Source of the DNA: Microcaldota archaeon
Lineage (GTDB): Archaea > Micrarchaeota > Micrarchaeia > Micrarchaeales > CABMGC01
Direction: 5' to 3'
Assembly (NCBI GenBank): GCA_021846005.1
Contig: JAJZIZ010000010.1
Span: 1 to 18,394, forward strand
DNA: 18,394 nucleotides
Shown: positions 6,591 through 13,637 of the stretch, piece by piece
Numbering within the stretch: the first letter of the stretch is position 1
Layout of the letters: each line of letters begins with the position of its first letter
Notes under the pieces: model-generated
Databases searched by the model: none
Told to the model about the DNA's origin: nothing
What the model saw: the letters and a program-made list of their open reading frames with translations, nothing else
Translations under genes and position numbers: made by a program

Positions 6591-7445
6591 TCAGAACTTT
6601 ACAAGCGAATCTGCAACTTTTTCAAGAAGCTTTAGGCTTTCCTGAATGTTTTTCGAGTCCAGAGGATACCAGGGACTTGAGAAGGCATAGCCATATAAGT
6701 CACCGGAAGATGCAAGCTTCGGAAAGATATTCTTCTCCAGGGTTATGTGGCTTGATTTCTCCCTTTCTATTGTATTGAATATTGATTGGTTGAATATGTA
6801 TACGCCTGCGCTTATGAGCTTGCCCTTTTCGTCAGTCGGCTTCTCCAAGAAACTTGTCACTTTGAAACCGTCAAGCTTTGTAACTCCGAAACCAGTAGTT
6901 ATGTCAGTTGGATATAGGGCTATGGTAACTTCTGCCTTGGTGGTAATGTGCTGCCTGTACATTTCCTGCAGATTTATCTTGAATATGTTGTCCCCGTTTA
7001 TTACAAAGAATGGAGATGTGCCTACAAGACCTTTTGCGAGATCAGTGGCGTTGGCAGTGCCTTTTGGAGAGTCTTCCTTAATGTAGTTTATTTTTACTCC
7101 GAATATGGTTCCGTCTCCAAAGTACCTTGTTATTTTGTCCCCTCCTTTTCCTATGGATATCAGTATGTCGGTTATGTCATTTCGCTTGAGCTCCTTTATG
7201 ACATACTCCAGTATTGGCCTTTCTTTTACCATGAGCATCGGCTTGGGCACACCTGACTGCTGTTTTGTATTGATGGTGTTGCCTCCTGCAAGTATTACCG
7301 CTTTTTTAGGAGAGTTCTGCTCTAGCACTGCGCTTAAAAGGCGTTCTATTGCATGGGACCTGTTGCGGATGTTTACCCCGTCTATGGTAGAATCTACTTT
7401 TTTGAGCAGTTCGTTGTCAAGGGTTATGGTAAGCCTTTCTTTCAT
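6591..7445 (-). CDS. Ribbon-helix-helix/sugar nucleotidyltransferase-like fusion
   Basis: A 284-residue two-domain protein. Residues 1-43 (start MKERLTITLDNELLKKVD, then RNRSHAIERLL) have the strand-helix-helix pattern of CopG/Arc-type DNA-binding domains, which bind operators as dimers. From about 47 to the end is a sugar-1-phosphate nucleotidyltransferase fold: KKAVILAGG, PKPML (67-71), KGTANA (128-133), INGDNIF (149-155) with the likely metal Asp152, and FLEKP (199-203). The usual GGxGTR signature after LAGG is replaced by NTINTKQQ, so the catalytic Arg is missing, and the C-terminal W-DIGTP pattern is reduced to WYPLDSKN. It may therefore bind sugar nucleotides without efficient catalysis, or be an enzyme with a changed active site. 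The ATG at 7445 follows a GGCGGAG element at short spacing. It lies 53 bases after the adenosine deaminase gene and upstream of the cupin gene. The RHH-then-NTase order is clear; the regulatory role is inference. Confidence 0.8.
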   Translation of the reverse strand: MKERLTITLDNELLKKVDSTIDGVNIRNRSHAIERLLSAVLEQNSPKKAVILAGGNTINTKQQSGVPKPMLMVKERPILEYVIKELKRNDITDILISIGKGGDKITRYFGDGTIFGVKINYIKEDSPKGTANATDLAKGLVGTSPFFVINGDNIFKINLQEMYRQHITTKAEVTIALYPTDITTGFGVTKLDGFKVTSFLEKPTDEKGKLISAGVYIFNQSIFNTIEREKSSHITLEKNIFPKLASSGDLYGYAFSSPWYPLDSKNIQESLKLLEKVADSLVKF

Positions 7446-7465
7446 ATGCTCCGCCGTATAAACAC

Positions 7466-7474
7466 TAAGATATT
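7466..7474 (-). promoter_or_regulatory. Nine-base element shared with the cupin promoter repeat
   Basis: TAAGATATT here is identical to 6508-6516 of the cupin promoter repeat. On the minus strand it reads AATATCTTA, centred about 25 bases before the ATG at 7445, so it may be a TATA-like element of the fusion gene, a regulatory site, or both. Other TATA-like stretches in the gap are near 7488-7497 and 7478-7486. Confidence 0.3.
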
Positions 7475-7498
7475 GGTCTTTTTATCCTTATCTATAAG

Positions 7499-8482
7499 TC
7501 ACTTTACAAAAGAGGCCTTGAAGGCGTGCCTGTTTGATCTTAGAACCTCTTCTTCAGTCAATATGCCTTTTGCCATAAGGAAGTCTATCTCGTTGCGAAG
7601 GTTTGTCATTAGCAGTTCAGGGCCGTCGGTGTTTATGGTATAGTTTATACCCTTGAGATTCAATTTGTTGAAGATCTTTTTCATGTGGGGAATGCCGCTG
7701 ACGACCCGCGTGTGAAGATTTGATGTGGGGCATACCTCAAGGGTTATTTTGTTGTCCTTTATCATGTCCAGCGCCTCTTCGCTATCAGAAGATTGTATTC
7801 CGTGACCTATCCTGTCGGGTTCCAGGTTTGTTATTGATTCTATTACAGAGTTCGAACCTTCGTTTTCCCCTGCGTGCACGGTCAGCCCTAAGCCCTCATC
7901 CTTTGCCTGCTTGTATAACTTTTTATAGTCCGAATATAGGAATTTTGGCCCGATTGGATCTGCCATGTCAATGCCTACGACTCCCCTTTCCCTGTATTTT
8001 ATTGCTTTCTGCACCAGTACCTCATTTTGTTTGTATGTGAAGGTATTTTTATCGAGGCATATTATGATTCCGGCTTTTATAGGATATTCCATAGAGGCCC
8101 GGTCAAGACCCCTGGTTGCTGCCATTATAATCTGGTCGAGATCCTGTTCGCCTCCGCGGTTGCGTTTCATAGGATTGAACCTGAGTTCCAGTAAAGTTAT
8201 GTTGTTCTTTCGATACGCTCCTGCTATAGTCTGGTAGATTGCACGCTCCACTGCAAGCGGACTTGACTGTATCAGTTCGGTCCATTTGAAAAGTGCAGTG
8301 TAGTCCTCAAGAGATTTTACGTTGTTGGGATTGACGGTTATCAAGTCTGCGAATTTCCAGTAGTCCTTGGTCGGTAGCTTTATGCCCTGGGAGTGCGCTA
8401 TCTCCCACATGGTTGCCGGATCTACTGAAGCTCCAAGATGAACATGAAGCTCTGCTAACTTTTCTTCCGCGCCTATTGCCAT
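7499..8482 (-). CDS. Adenosine deaminase family protein (variant NTDGPE motif)
   Basis: A 327-residue amidohydrolase of the adenosine/AMP deaminase family, which hydrolyses adenosine to inosine and ammonia in the cytoplasm. Zinc and catalytic motifs are visible: His13 and His15 in ELHVHLG, His203 and Glu206 in TVHAGE, His227 in RIGHG, LEVCPTSN (248-255), and Asp286 in NTDGPE. In classical adenosine deaminases the last motif reads TDDP; here the second Asp, which contacts the purine, is Gly287, and the HxHLDG start is shortened to HVHLGAS. These are features of a subgroup, so a different purine or nucleoside substrate is possible. Its ATG at 8482 overlaps the guaB stop by one base (TAATG), with AGGAG about 6 bases upstream, implying coupled translation with IMP dehydrogenase. 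The pairing points to purine salvage. The overall sequence looks bacterial-like to me, by recall only. Confidence 0.85.
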   Translation of the reverse strand: MAIGAEEKLAELHVHLGASVDPATMWEIAHSQGIKLPTKDYWKFADLITVNPNNVKSLEDYTALFKWTELIQSSPLAVERAIYQTIAGAYRKNNITLLELRFNPMKRNRGGEQDLDQIIMAATRGLDRASMEYPIKAGIIICLDKNTFTYKQNEVLVQKAIKYRERGVVGIDMADPIGPKFLYSDYKKLYKQAKDEGLGLTVHAGENEGSNSVIESITNLEPDRIGHGIQSSDSEEALDMIKDNKITLEVCPTSNLHTRVVSGIPHMKKIFNKLNLKGINYTINTDGPELLMTNLRNEIDFLMAKGILTEEEVLRSNRHAFKASFVK

Positions 8483-9579
8483 TATTCCACTCCTATTTTC
8501 TCTCCTTTGGGCTTGATCACTGCAAAGTTTGCCTTGGCCCTTATCTCAGATATCTTCCTGGCGCCTATGTAACCCATAGTTGTCTTCAGTTGATAAGTCA
8601 TTTTTTCAACTTTGTCGCTTACTGGACCTTCGGATTCAACATGTATCTTTATTCCCTCTTCGATGTTTTTGCCTTTGCCCGAATCCTGATAGCGGTCAAG
8701 GGCAGCGCGCTTTGACCTGGCTTCCTTGCTTCCCATTCCCCAGTATACCTTGTAGTACTTGCCATTTTTCTCTACCTTCTCTCCTGGACTTTCGTCGCAT
8801 CTTGCGAATATATTTCCAAGCATTACAAATGATGCTCCTAAACCGAATGATATAGCAATGTCCCTGGGCTTTCGTATGCCTCCATCTGCGATTATGGGGA
8901 TTGATAGGTTCAGCTTTTTAAGTGCTGAGACTGCTTCGGCTACGGCGAACGGAACGGGAGAACCTACGCCTGTCACGTCGGTTGTGGTGCATATGGAGCC
9001 GCTCCCCATGCCCACCTTTATCCCGGAAATGTTTTCCGCGCCTATCTCCTTTACCGCGTGCATTACTCCTTCTTCAGTACCCAGATTGCCTATGACTATC
9101 TGCTTCCCGGTGGCGTCTATTGTTTTTTTAACCGCGTCAAATATTTTTTGGTTGTGAAAGCTTGCCACATCAGTGAATAAGATGTCAGCTTCCTTGGCTA
9201 CCTCTATTGCACGCTCCACCTCGGAAGATATGGCTATTCCTACCGCTAGTCTTCCGCTTGCATCCTTTGTGGCATTTGAATTGCCTTCCGGTATCTTAAA
9301 ATTTTTGACTTCACGCAGCATGGCCAGAGCTTCTTCTGTACTGCAGTTCCTATGTATTACGCCAAGACCGCCGCTAAGACCAAGAGCTATAGCCATCTCA
9401 GGGCCTGTGACTGTGTCCATTGCCGCAGATAGAAAAGGAGATTTGAGAGTTATACCGTTCAGGACTGCTGATGAGTCTATGTCCTTTGGGCTCATTTGGG
9501 CATAGCCAGGAAGCATAAGAAGCTCGTCGAAAGAATACGCGGTTTTACAATTTCCAAATTTGCTGTCGTTTATTTCCAT
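8482..9579 (-). CDS. guaB: IMP dehydrogenase lacking CBS domains
   Basis: A 365-residue TIM-barrel enzyme that oxidises IMP to XMP with NAD, the committed step to guanine nucleotides. Motifs in order: SAAMDTVTG (51-59), GLGVIHRN (71-78), the catalytic loop GSGSICTT with Cys197, ADGGIR (231-236), the mobile flap GMGS (281-284), and the Arg-Tyr dyad in DRY (295-297). Usual IMPDHs are about 480 to 500 residues with two regulatory CBS domains inserted after the third strand. Here a short linker (about 92-112) replaces them, so nucleotide regulation through CBS domains is absent. GMP reductase has a similar short length, but the flap with DRY and the GMGYIGA C-terminal region favour IMPDH, as does the neighbouring guaA. 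A TATA box about 25 bases before the ATG predicts a leaderless mRNA. Its stop overlaps the start of the adenosine deaminase gene. Confidence 0.87.
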   Translation of the reverse strand: MEINDSKFGNCKTAYSFDELLMLPGYAQMSPKDIDSSAVLNGITLKSPFLSAAMDTVTGPEMAIALGLSGGLGVIHRNCSTEEALAMLREVKNFKIPEGNSNATKDASGRLAVGIAISSEVERAIEVAKEADILFTDVASFHNQKIFDAVKKTIDATGKQIVIGNLGTEEGVMHAVKEIGAENISGIKVGMGSGSICTTTDVTGVGSPVPFAVAEAVSALKKLNLSIPIIADGGIRKPRDIAISFGLGASFVMLGNIFARCDESPGEKVEKNGKYYKVYWGMGSKEARSKRAALDRYQDSGKGKNIEEGIKIHVESEGPVSDKVEKMTYQLKTTMGYIGARKISEIRAKANFAVIKPKGEKIGVE

Positions 9580-9599
9580 ATGATTTATACGCAGATAAT

Positions 9600-9608
9600 G
9601 TTTATATG
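9600..9608 (-). promoter_or_regulatory. TATA box of the guaB-ada operon
   Basis: Minus-strand CATATAAAC is centred about 25 bases before the guaB ATG at 9579. Transcription would start at or next to the A of the start codon, so the mRNA is predicted to be leaderless. The downstream adenosine deaminase gene overlaps guaB and has its own Shine-Dalgarno. Confidence 0.55.
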
Positions 9609-9655
9609 AGTTTTGTGAACATTCTGCTTGATTTGAATTAGATCAAATGCAAAAT

Positions 9656-11200
9656 TCATTCCCACTCTATTGTAGATGGAGGCTTGTTGGTTATATCGTA
9701 GACCACTCTTACGACTGAGGGTATCTCCTCCGTTATCCTTCCGGATATCCTTTCGAGGATCTCGAATGGTATTTTTGAGAAGTTCGCCGTCATTGCTTCC
9801 TTGCTTTCAACGGCCCGCACCGCGATGACATTGCCATATGCTCTGCTGTCCCCCTTTACCCCTGTTGATTTGGATCCGGTAAGCACTGCAAAATATTGCC
9901 AAGGACGTTTCGTCATGGGTATTTTTTCTAGTTCTGAACATACTATTGCATCTGCTTCTTTCAGTATTTCCGCTTTTTCTCTTGTTACATTGCCCATTAT
10001 CCGGACCGCGAGACCCGGACCTGGAAATGGCTGCCTGTGGACCATTTCTGCTGGTATGCCCATGCTCTTCGCCAGATTCCTTACTTCGTCCTTGTAGAGA
10101 TCTTTGAGTGGATCTATGATGCCTTTAAATTTGGAGTCCGCAGGTATTCCCCCTACATTGTGATGTGTTTTTATCACGCTTGAATTCTTGGAGTGGCCTG
10201 ATTCGATGCGGTCAGGATATATTGTGCCTTGTATTAGAAATTCTGCCTTTGTCTTTTTTGCCTGCGCTTCAAACGCGCGTATAAACTCCCTGCCTATTAT
10301 TTTTCTTTTTTCCTCAGGATCAGAAACATTATCAAGGCTTGAGAAGAACAGGTCTGCCGCTTCGACAGTTACAAGATTTATCTTAAGCTTCTTTGCAATC
10401 TTGGATATTTTTTCAGGTTCATCTTTGCGCATGAGTCCTGTGTTCACAAATACCGCAGTCAGCCTTTTCCCCAGAGCCTTTGACGCTATCAATGCCGCGG
10501 TAGTAGAATCGATTCCGCCGCTCATGGCCATTATGGCGCTGCCTGAGCCGACTTCATTTTTCAGCTTGCTAACGTATTCAGAGGCATTTCTTTCCGCTTT
10601 CCAGGTTTTTCTGCATTTGCATATCCTGAAAAGAAAATTGGAAAGTATCTTTAATCCGTTTTCAGTATGCACCACTTCAGGATGCCATTGCACGCCGAAT
10701 ATTCTTCTTTTGCCGTCTTCATATGCGGCTATCTTGCAGTTTGGACTGCTTGCGGTAATGTCTGTACCCTTAGGCAGGCTTACGACGCTGTCACCATGGC
10801 TCATCCATACTTTTTCCCTATTGTTTAACCCGTAAAGAATTCCGGTTTTGATGGATATGTTTGCCGTGGAATTACCATATTCGGGCTTGCCGGCTTTCTT
10901 TACTCTGCCACCTAGATAATTGGCAAGCAGTTGGTGGCCATAGCATATTCCCAATATCGGCAATCCCAGTTCCAATATTTCCCGGCTCATTTTTGGCGAG
11001 TCATCAGAATATATGCTTAATGGGCCACCAGACAGGATTATCCCTTTTATTCCGAGAGTTTTTTGCAGGCTTTGGATCTCTCTGAGGCTTATGTCATATG
11101 GCACTATTTCGGAGTAGACGCCCATTTCGCGGATTCGGCGCCCTATGAGATGGCAGTATTGGCCTCCGAAATCAATAATCAAAATCGCGTCTGCTTCCAT
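9656..11200 (-). CDS. guaA: GMP synthase, single-chain glutamine-hydrolysing
   Basis: A 514-residue enzyme that converts XMP, ATP and glutamine to GMP. The N-terminal class I glutamine amidotransferase carries the oxyanion strand LSGGP (56-60), the nucleophile Cys86 in GICYGH, and the His173/Glu175 pair in WHPE. The ATP pyrophosphatase domain begins at about 220 with the PP-loop SGGIDST (227-233), followed by the PFPGPGLAVRI segment of the dimerisation domain and the family C-terminus PPSTIEWE. Many archaea encode the two activities as separate polypeptides (GuaAa and GuaAb), so this fused chain is the bacterial/eukaryotic layout and may have been acquired. The ATG at 11200 has a TATA box 26 bases upstream and no Shine-Dalgarno, so it is probably leaderless. 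It lies upstream of guaB on the same strand with a separate promoter in between. Confidence 0.95.
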   Translation of the reverse strand: MEADAILIIDFGGQYCHLIGRRIREMGVYSEIVPYDISLREIQSLQKTLGIKGIILSGGPLSIYSDDSPKMSREILELGLPILGICYGHQLLANYLGGRVKKAGKPEYGNSTANISIKTGILYGLNNREKVWMSHGDSVVSLPKGTDITASSPNCKIAAYEDGKRRIFGVQWHPEVVHTENGLKILSNFLFRICKCRKTWKAERNASEYVSKLKNEVGSGSAIMAMSGGIDSTTAALIASKALGKRLTAVFVNTGLMRKDEPEKISKIAKKLKINLVTVEAADLFFSSLDNVSDPEEKRKIIGREFIRAFEAQAKKTKAEFLIQGTIYPDRIESGHSKNSSVIKTHHNVGGIPADSKFKGIIDPLKDLYKDEVRNLAKSMGIPAEMVHRQPFPGPGLAVRIMGNVTREKAEILKEADAIVCSELEKIPMTKRPWQYFAVLTGSKSTGVKGDSRAYGNVIAVRAVESKEAMTANFSKIPFEILERISGRITEEIPSVVRVVYDITNKPPSTIEWE

Positions 11201-11221
11201 GATAAATTATTATGGTAATGC

Positions 11222-11230
11222 TTTAATAAA
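11222..11230 (-). promoter_or_regulatory. TATA box of guaA
   Basis: Minus-strand TTTATTAAA is centred 26 bases before the guaA ATG at 11200. The spacing matches the guaB promoter and predicts a leaderless transcript. It lies in the 65-base gap after the phosphodiesterase gene. Confidence 0.5.
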
Positions 11231-11265
11231 CGGTGAGTACGAAAGCGCACGAAATTTTTATTCGG

Positions 11266-12543
11266 CTAAAGAAGATCAGAGATTCTTGCCGCTGCGAACG
11301 GAATCAGCATTTCATCTTTTGTAAGGCCGCCGTGCACGCCAAGTTTGTCGAATTTGTGCCCGTTCAGATGGTGATACCATACAGAGTTTCCCTTGTATGG
11401 AAGTATTAGTATGTCTCCGGCACGTGACTTGAATTTTTTATTGGGTTTCCCATTACCGAAAAGACCTTTGGATATTACATCTTTGGTTTTGATTACTTTT
11501 GCAGTCTTTGATAGTTTTTTTGACAGGAATGAGTACGCCTCTTCGAGCTTCTCAGGTTTTATGTGCAGGAAAACGTCTCTCGGCCCTCCCGTAGGAGGAA
11601 TTATTTTCCCGTCAGGAGCGCACTGGTAGTATTCCTCGAGTTGCTTGTATTTGTCAAGATAGATGGTTTTTCTTGGGTCTATAGAAGTATGCCCGTGGTC
11701 TGCAGTTATTATAAGCAGGGTTTCCGATGCAGTTTTTTTGTTAATTTTGCGCAGCAGGCCTTCTTCCAAGGTCTGGGAAACCGCAAGTATCTCGGCTTCG
11801 GATTCCTCCGTATGTGGCCCGTGCACATGCGTGGTGGTATCCACACTTGCTAAATACGAATAAACATAGGACTTGCCTTTTTCTGATTCGAGGATTTTGC
11901 GCAGTTTTATTGCAAAGTCTGAATTTTTTATGTGCACCTCGCTTATTTTCTTGGATTTGAAAAGCTGGTTGTATGCGGATTTCTCAAGCTGGGCGTCGAG
12001 AAGAGTATATGCCTTAACGTTTGCCTTGATTGCGTTGTCATAGACTGTGATTCCGTTATATAGGATTTTAGGGCTATATTTTCCCTTCAGATGGACATCT
12101 TCTATGGAGGTGAAAGGGAGTGTGTTTACGACTTGGCCTATCTCGTTCAGATATAGCGTCCATTCGATAACACCGTGCTCCTGCGGAGTTTTGGCTGTAT
12201 TCATGGTAGTTATCGACGCCGCGGTAGTCGAGGGAAATCCGCAGGTTATAGGACAGGCTATTCCTTTTTCGGCAATTTTCCTGAAAAAAGACGCGTATTT
12301 GAGAGACTTCAGGAACATCGGATAGCCAAAACCATCTATAAGCAGTATCACTACTTTTCTTATGTTGCTGGTGTCTATCTTGTCGGTTATTGAGCTGTCA
12401 AGGACTGGGCCTATTGGTTTTATCCCCACTATCTTCATTGCAGTATTAGGAACATTGGCGAGGGAGTATCCGTCGTATATTGGAAAGGTAAATCCGTCCT
12501 TGTCGGATTTGCCTACTTTACGTTCTGCCTCTTTGAGTATCAT
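11266..12543 (-). CDS. Type I phosphodiesterase/nucleotide pyrophosphatase family protein
   Basis: A 425-residue member of the alkaline phosphatase superfamily, closest in pattern to type I phosphodiesterases/nucleotide pyrophosphatases, which hydrolyse phosphodiester or phosphoanhydride bonds with two metal ions. All expected ligands are visible (numbered from ATG 12543): Asp70 in LLIDGFG, the nucleophilic Thr in FPSTTAAS at about 106, Asp235 and His239 in SVDTTTH, Asp282-His283 in TADHGH, and His404 in GVHGG. No signal peptide or membrane segment is seen, so it is probably cytoplasmic. The frame is open back to a TTG at 12636, inside rpoA2. I prefer the ATG at 12543, which begins 49 bases after the rpoA2 stop, because the upstream part is a lysine/arginine-rich shadow of rpoA2. 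No Shine-Dalgarno is evident. It is the last gene of the RNA polymerase run and ends with TAG. The substrate is unknown. Confidence 0.82.
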   Translation of the reverse strand: MILKEAERKVGKSDKDGFTFPIYDGYSLANVPNTAMKIVGIKPIGPVLDSSITDKIDTSNIRKVVILLIDGFGYPMFLKSLKYASFFRKIAEKGIACPITCGFPSTTAASITTMNTAKTPQEHGVIEWTLYLNEIGQVVNTLPFTSIEDVHLKGKYSPKILYNGITVYDNAIKANVKAYTLLDAQLEKSAYNQLFKSKKISEVHIKNSDFAIKLRKILESEKGKSYVYSYLASVDTTTHVHGPHTEESEAEILAVSQTLEEGLLRKINKKTASETLLIITADHGHTSIDPRKTIYLDKYKQLEEYYQCAPDGKIIPPTGGPRDVFLHIKPEKLEEAYSFLSKKLSKTAKVIKTKDVISKGLFGNGKPNKKFKSRAGDILILPYKGNSVWYHHLNGHKFDKLGVHGGLTKDEMLIPFAAARISDLL

Positions 12544-12592
12544 GGCGATCAGTTTATAATCGAAGCGGCGCTGGGCAGGTAACTTCTCCCGC

Positions 12593-13633
12593 CTATGCTT
12601 GCTTTGATTTCTTGATGTCTTCCTTCTTGACTGCAAGCCTGACTGAGCCGGTGCCTATCGGGATCTGCTTTCCTACAAGAATGTTCTCAGTCACTCCCTT
12701 CATCGGATCTATCTCTCCGAATGATGCCGCGTTGACCAAATGCTTTATGGTTTCCTCATATGCAGCTTTGGCGAATACTGAATTTTTCTGTCCGCTTAAC
12801 CCGTGCCTTCCGACTCCCTTTATTTCTCCGGAGTAAGTCATCGCGTCGGCCACCAGCATTATGTGCCTCTCGTCAACGTCGATCTTCTGCTCGTCAAGTG
12901 TCTTCTTCAATTCGTTGACTATGGTATTCCTTGCGGCTTCGATTCCGAAGAGCCTGTACATTGCAAAGACATCGTTCGTATAAAGCCTTGAGCGGTCGAT
13001 TCCTTCAACATCAATTACGCCTTCTATGTTGCTGCCTGCTGCCACCACATAGAATTCGCCGTCTTTAGTCCTCTGGATTACTGCCTTTCCTGCGCCTTCT
13101 ACTCCCTGTATGGTTTTGCGCATTATTCTGACGCTTGTCTGGCGGATTTCGCTGAGGTTCTTTGTCTTGAGCTTGACTATTATATTGCCGTCCTCTGCCA
13201 CCTTTGCCTCAAGGAGCATTGCTTTTGACAGCTTCTGTGCTACCTGCGAAGGCGTAAGATCGTTTGCAACGAGTGCCTGTTTGTCCATTATGAACTTTAT
13301 GGCGCCCTTGGAGAAACTTTCTATCGCCCTCTTGGATATGCTGCCCATGCTTACTTCATTTATGAGCTTTGCCGTCTTCTCGGCTTTCTCAAAGCTGGAC
13401 TTTGTTGCGCTGTTAAGATATACGTAGGTTATAGGTGTTGCCGGCTTTTTTCTTGCGTCTACAAGCTCGACTATCCTAGGAAGTCCAGATGTCGCGATGG
13501 TTGCCTCTATACCTGCATAGTGAAATGTCCTGAGAATCATCTGGGTTCCAGGTTCTCCTATGGACTGTGCCGCAAGCATTCCCACCGGTTCTCCGTAGTT
13601 CACAGTAAAGCGTTTGTTGTTGGATTCTTTCAT
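12593..13633 (-). CDS. rpoA2: DNA-directed RNA polymerase subunit A''
   Basis: A 346-residue C-terminal part of the largest RNA polymerase subunit, which archaea encode as a separate A'' gene. The bridge helix/trigger loop region is at the N-terminus: GEPVGMLAAQSIGEPGTQ (14-31), then MILRTFHYAG (32-41). Next comes GLPRIVELVDAR, a segment continuing the jaw and cleft. The C-terminal region includes the conserved GRHGLSGQKNSVFAKAAYEET and GTGSVRL. Where most homologues read TQMTLRTFH in the trigger loop, this one has Ile33 in place of the second Thr. The ATG at 13633 lies four bases after the rpoA1 stop, so translation is probably coupled. The stop is TAG. It works with A', B', B'' and the small subunits in transcription of all genes. 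Confidence 0.95.
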   Translation of the reverse strand: MKESNNKRFTVNYGEPVGMLAAQSIGEPGTQMILRTFHYAGIEATIATSGLPRIVELVDARKKPATPITYVYLNSATKSSFEKAEKTAKLINEVSMGSISKRAIESFSKGAIKFIMDKQALVANDLTPSQVAQKLSKAMLLEAKVAEDGNIIVKLKTKNLSEIRQTSVRIMRKTIQGVEGAGKAVIQRTKDGEFYVVAAGSNIEGVIDVEGIDRSRLYTNDVFAMYRLFGIEAARNTIVNELKKTLDEQKIDVDERHIMLVADAMTYSGEIKGVGRHGLSGQKNSVFAKAAYEETIKHLVNAASFGEIDPMKGVTENILVGKQIPIGTGSVRLAVKKEDIKKSKQA

Positions 13634-13637
13634 GACA

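Noticed and set aside
8482..9579. GMP reductase instead of IMP dehydrogenase
   Set aside because: The short CBS-less form fits both, but the DRY dyad after the GMGS flap, the IMPDH-like N-terminus and the proximity of guaA favour IMP dehydrogenase.
12544..12636. N-terminal extension of the phosphodiesterase gene to TTG 12636
   Set aside because: It would overlap the rpoA2 coding end, and its basic residues are explained as an out-of-frame reading of the lysine-rich rpoA2 C-terminus.
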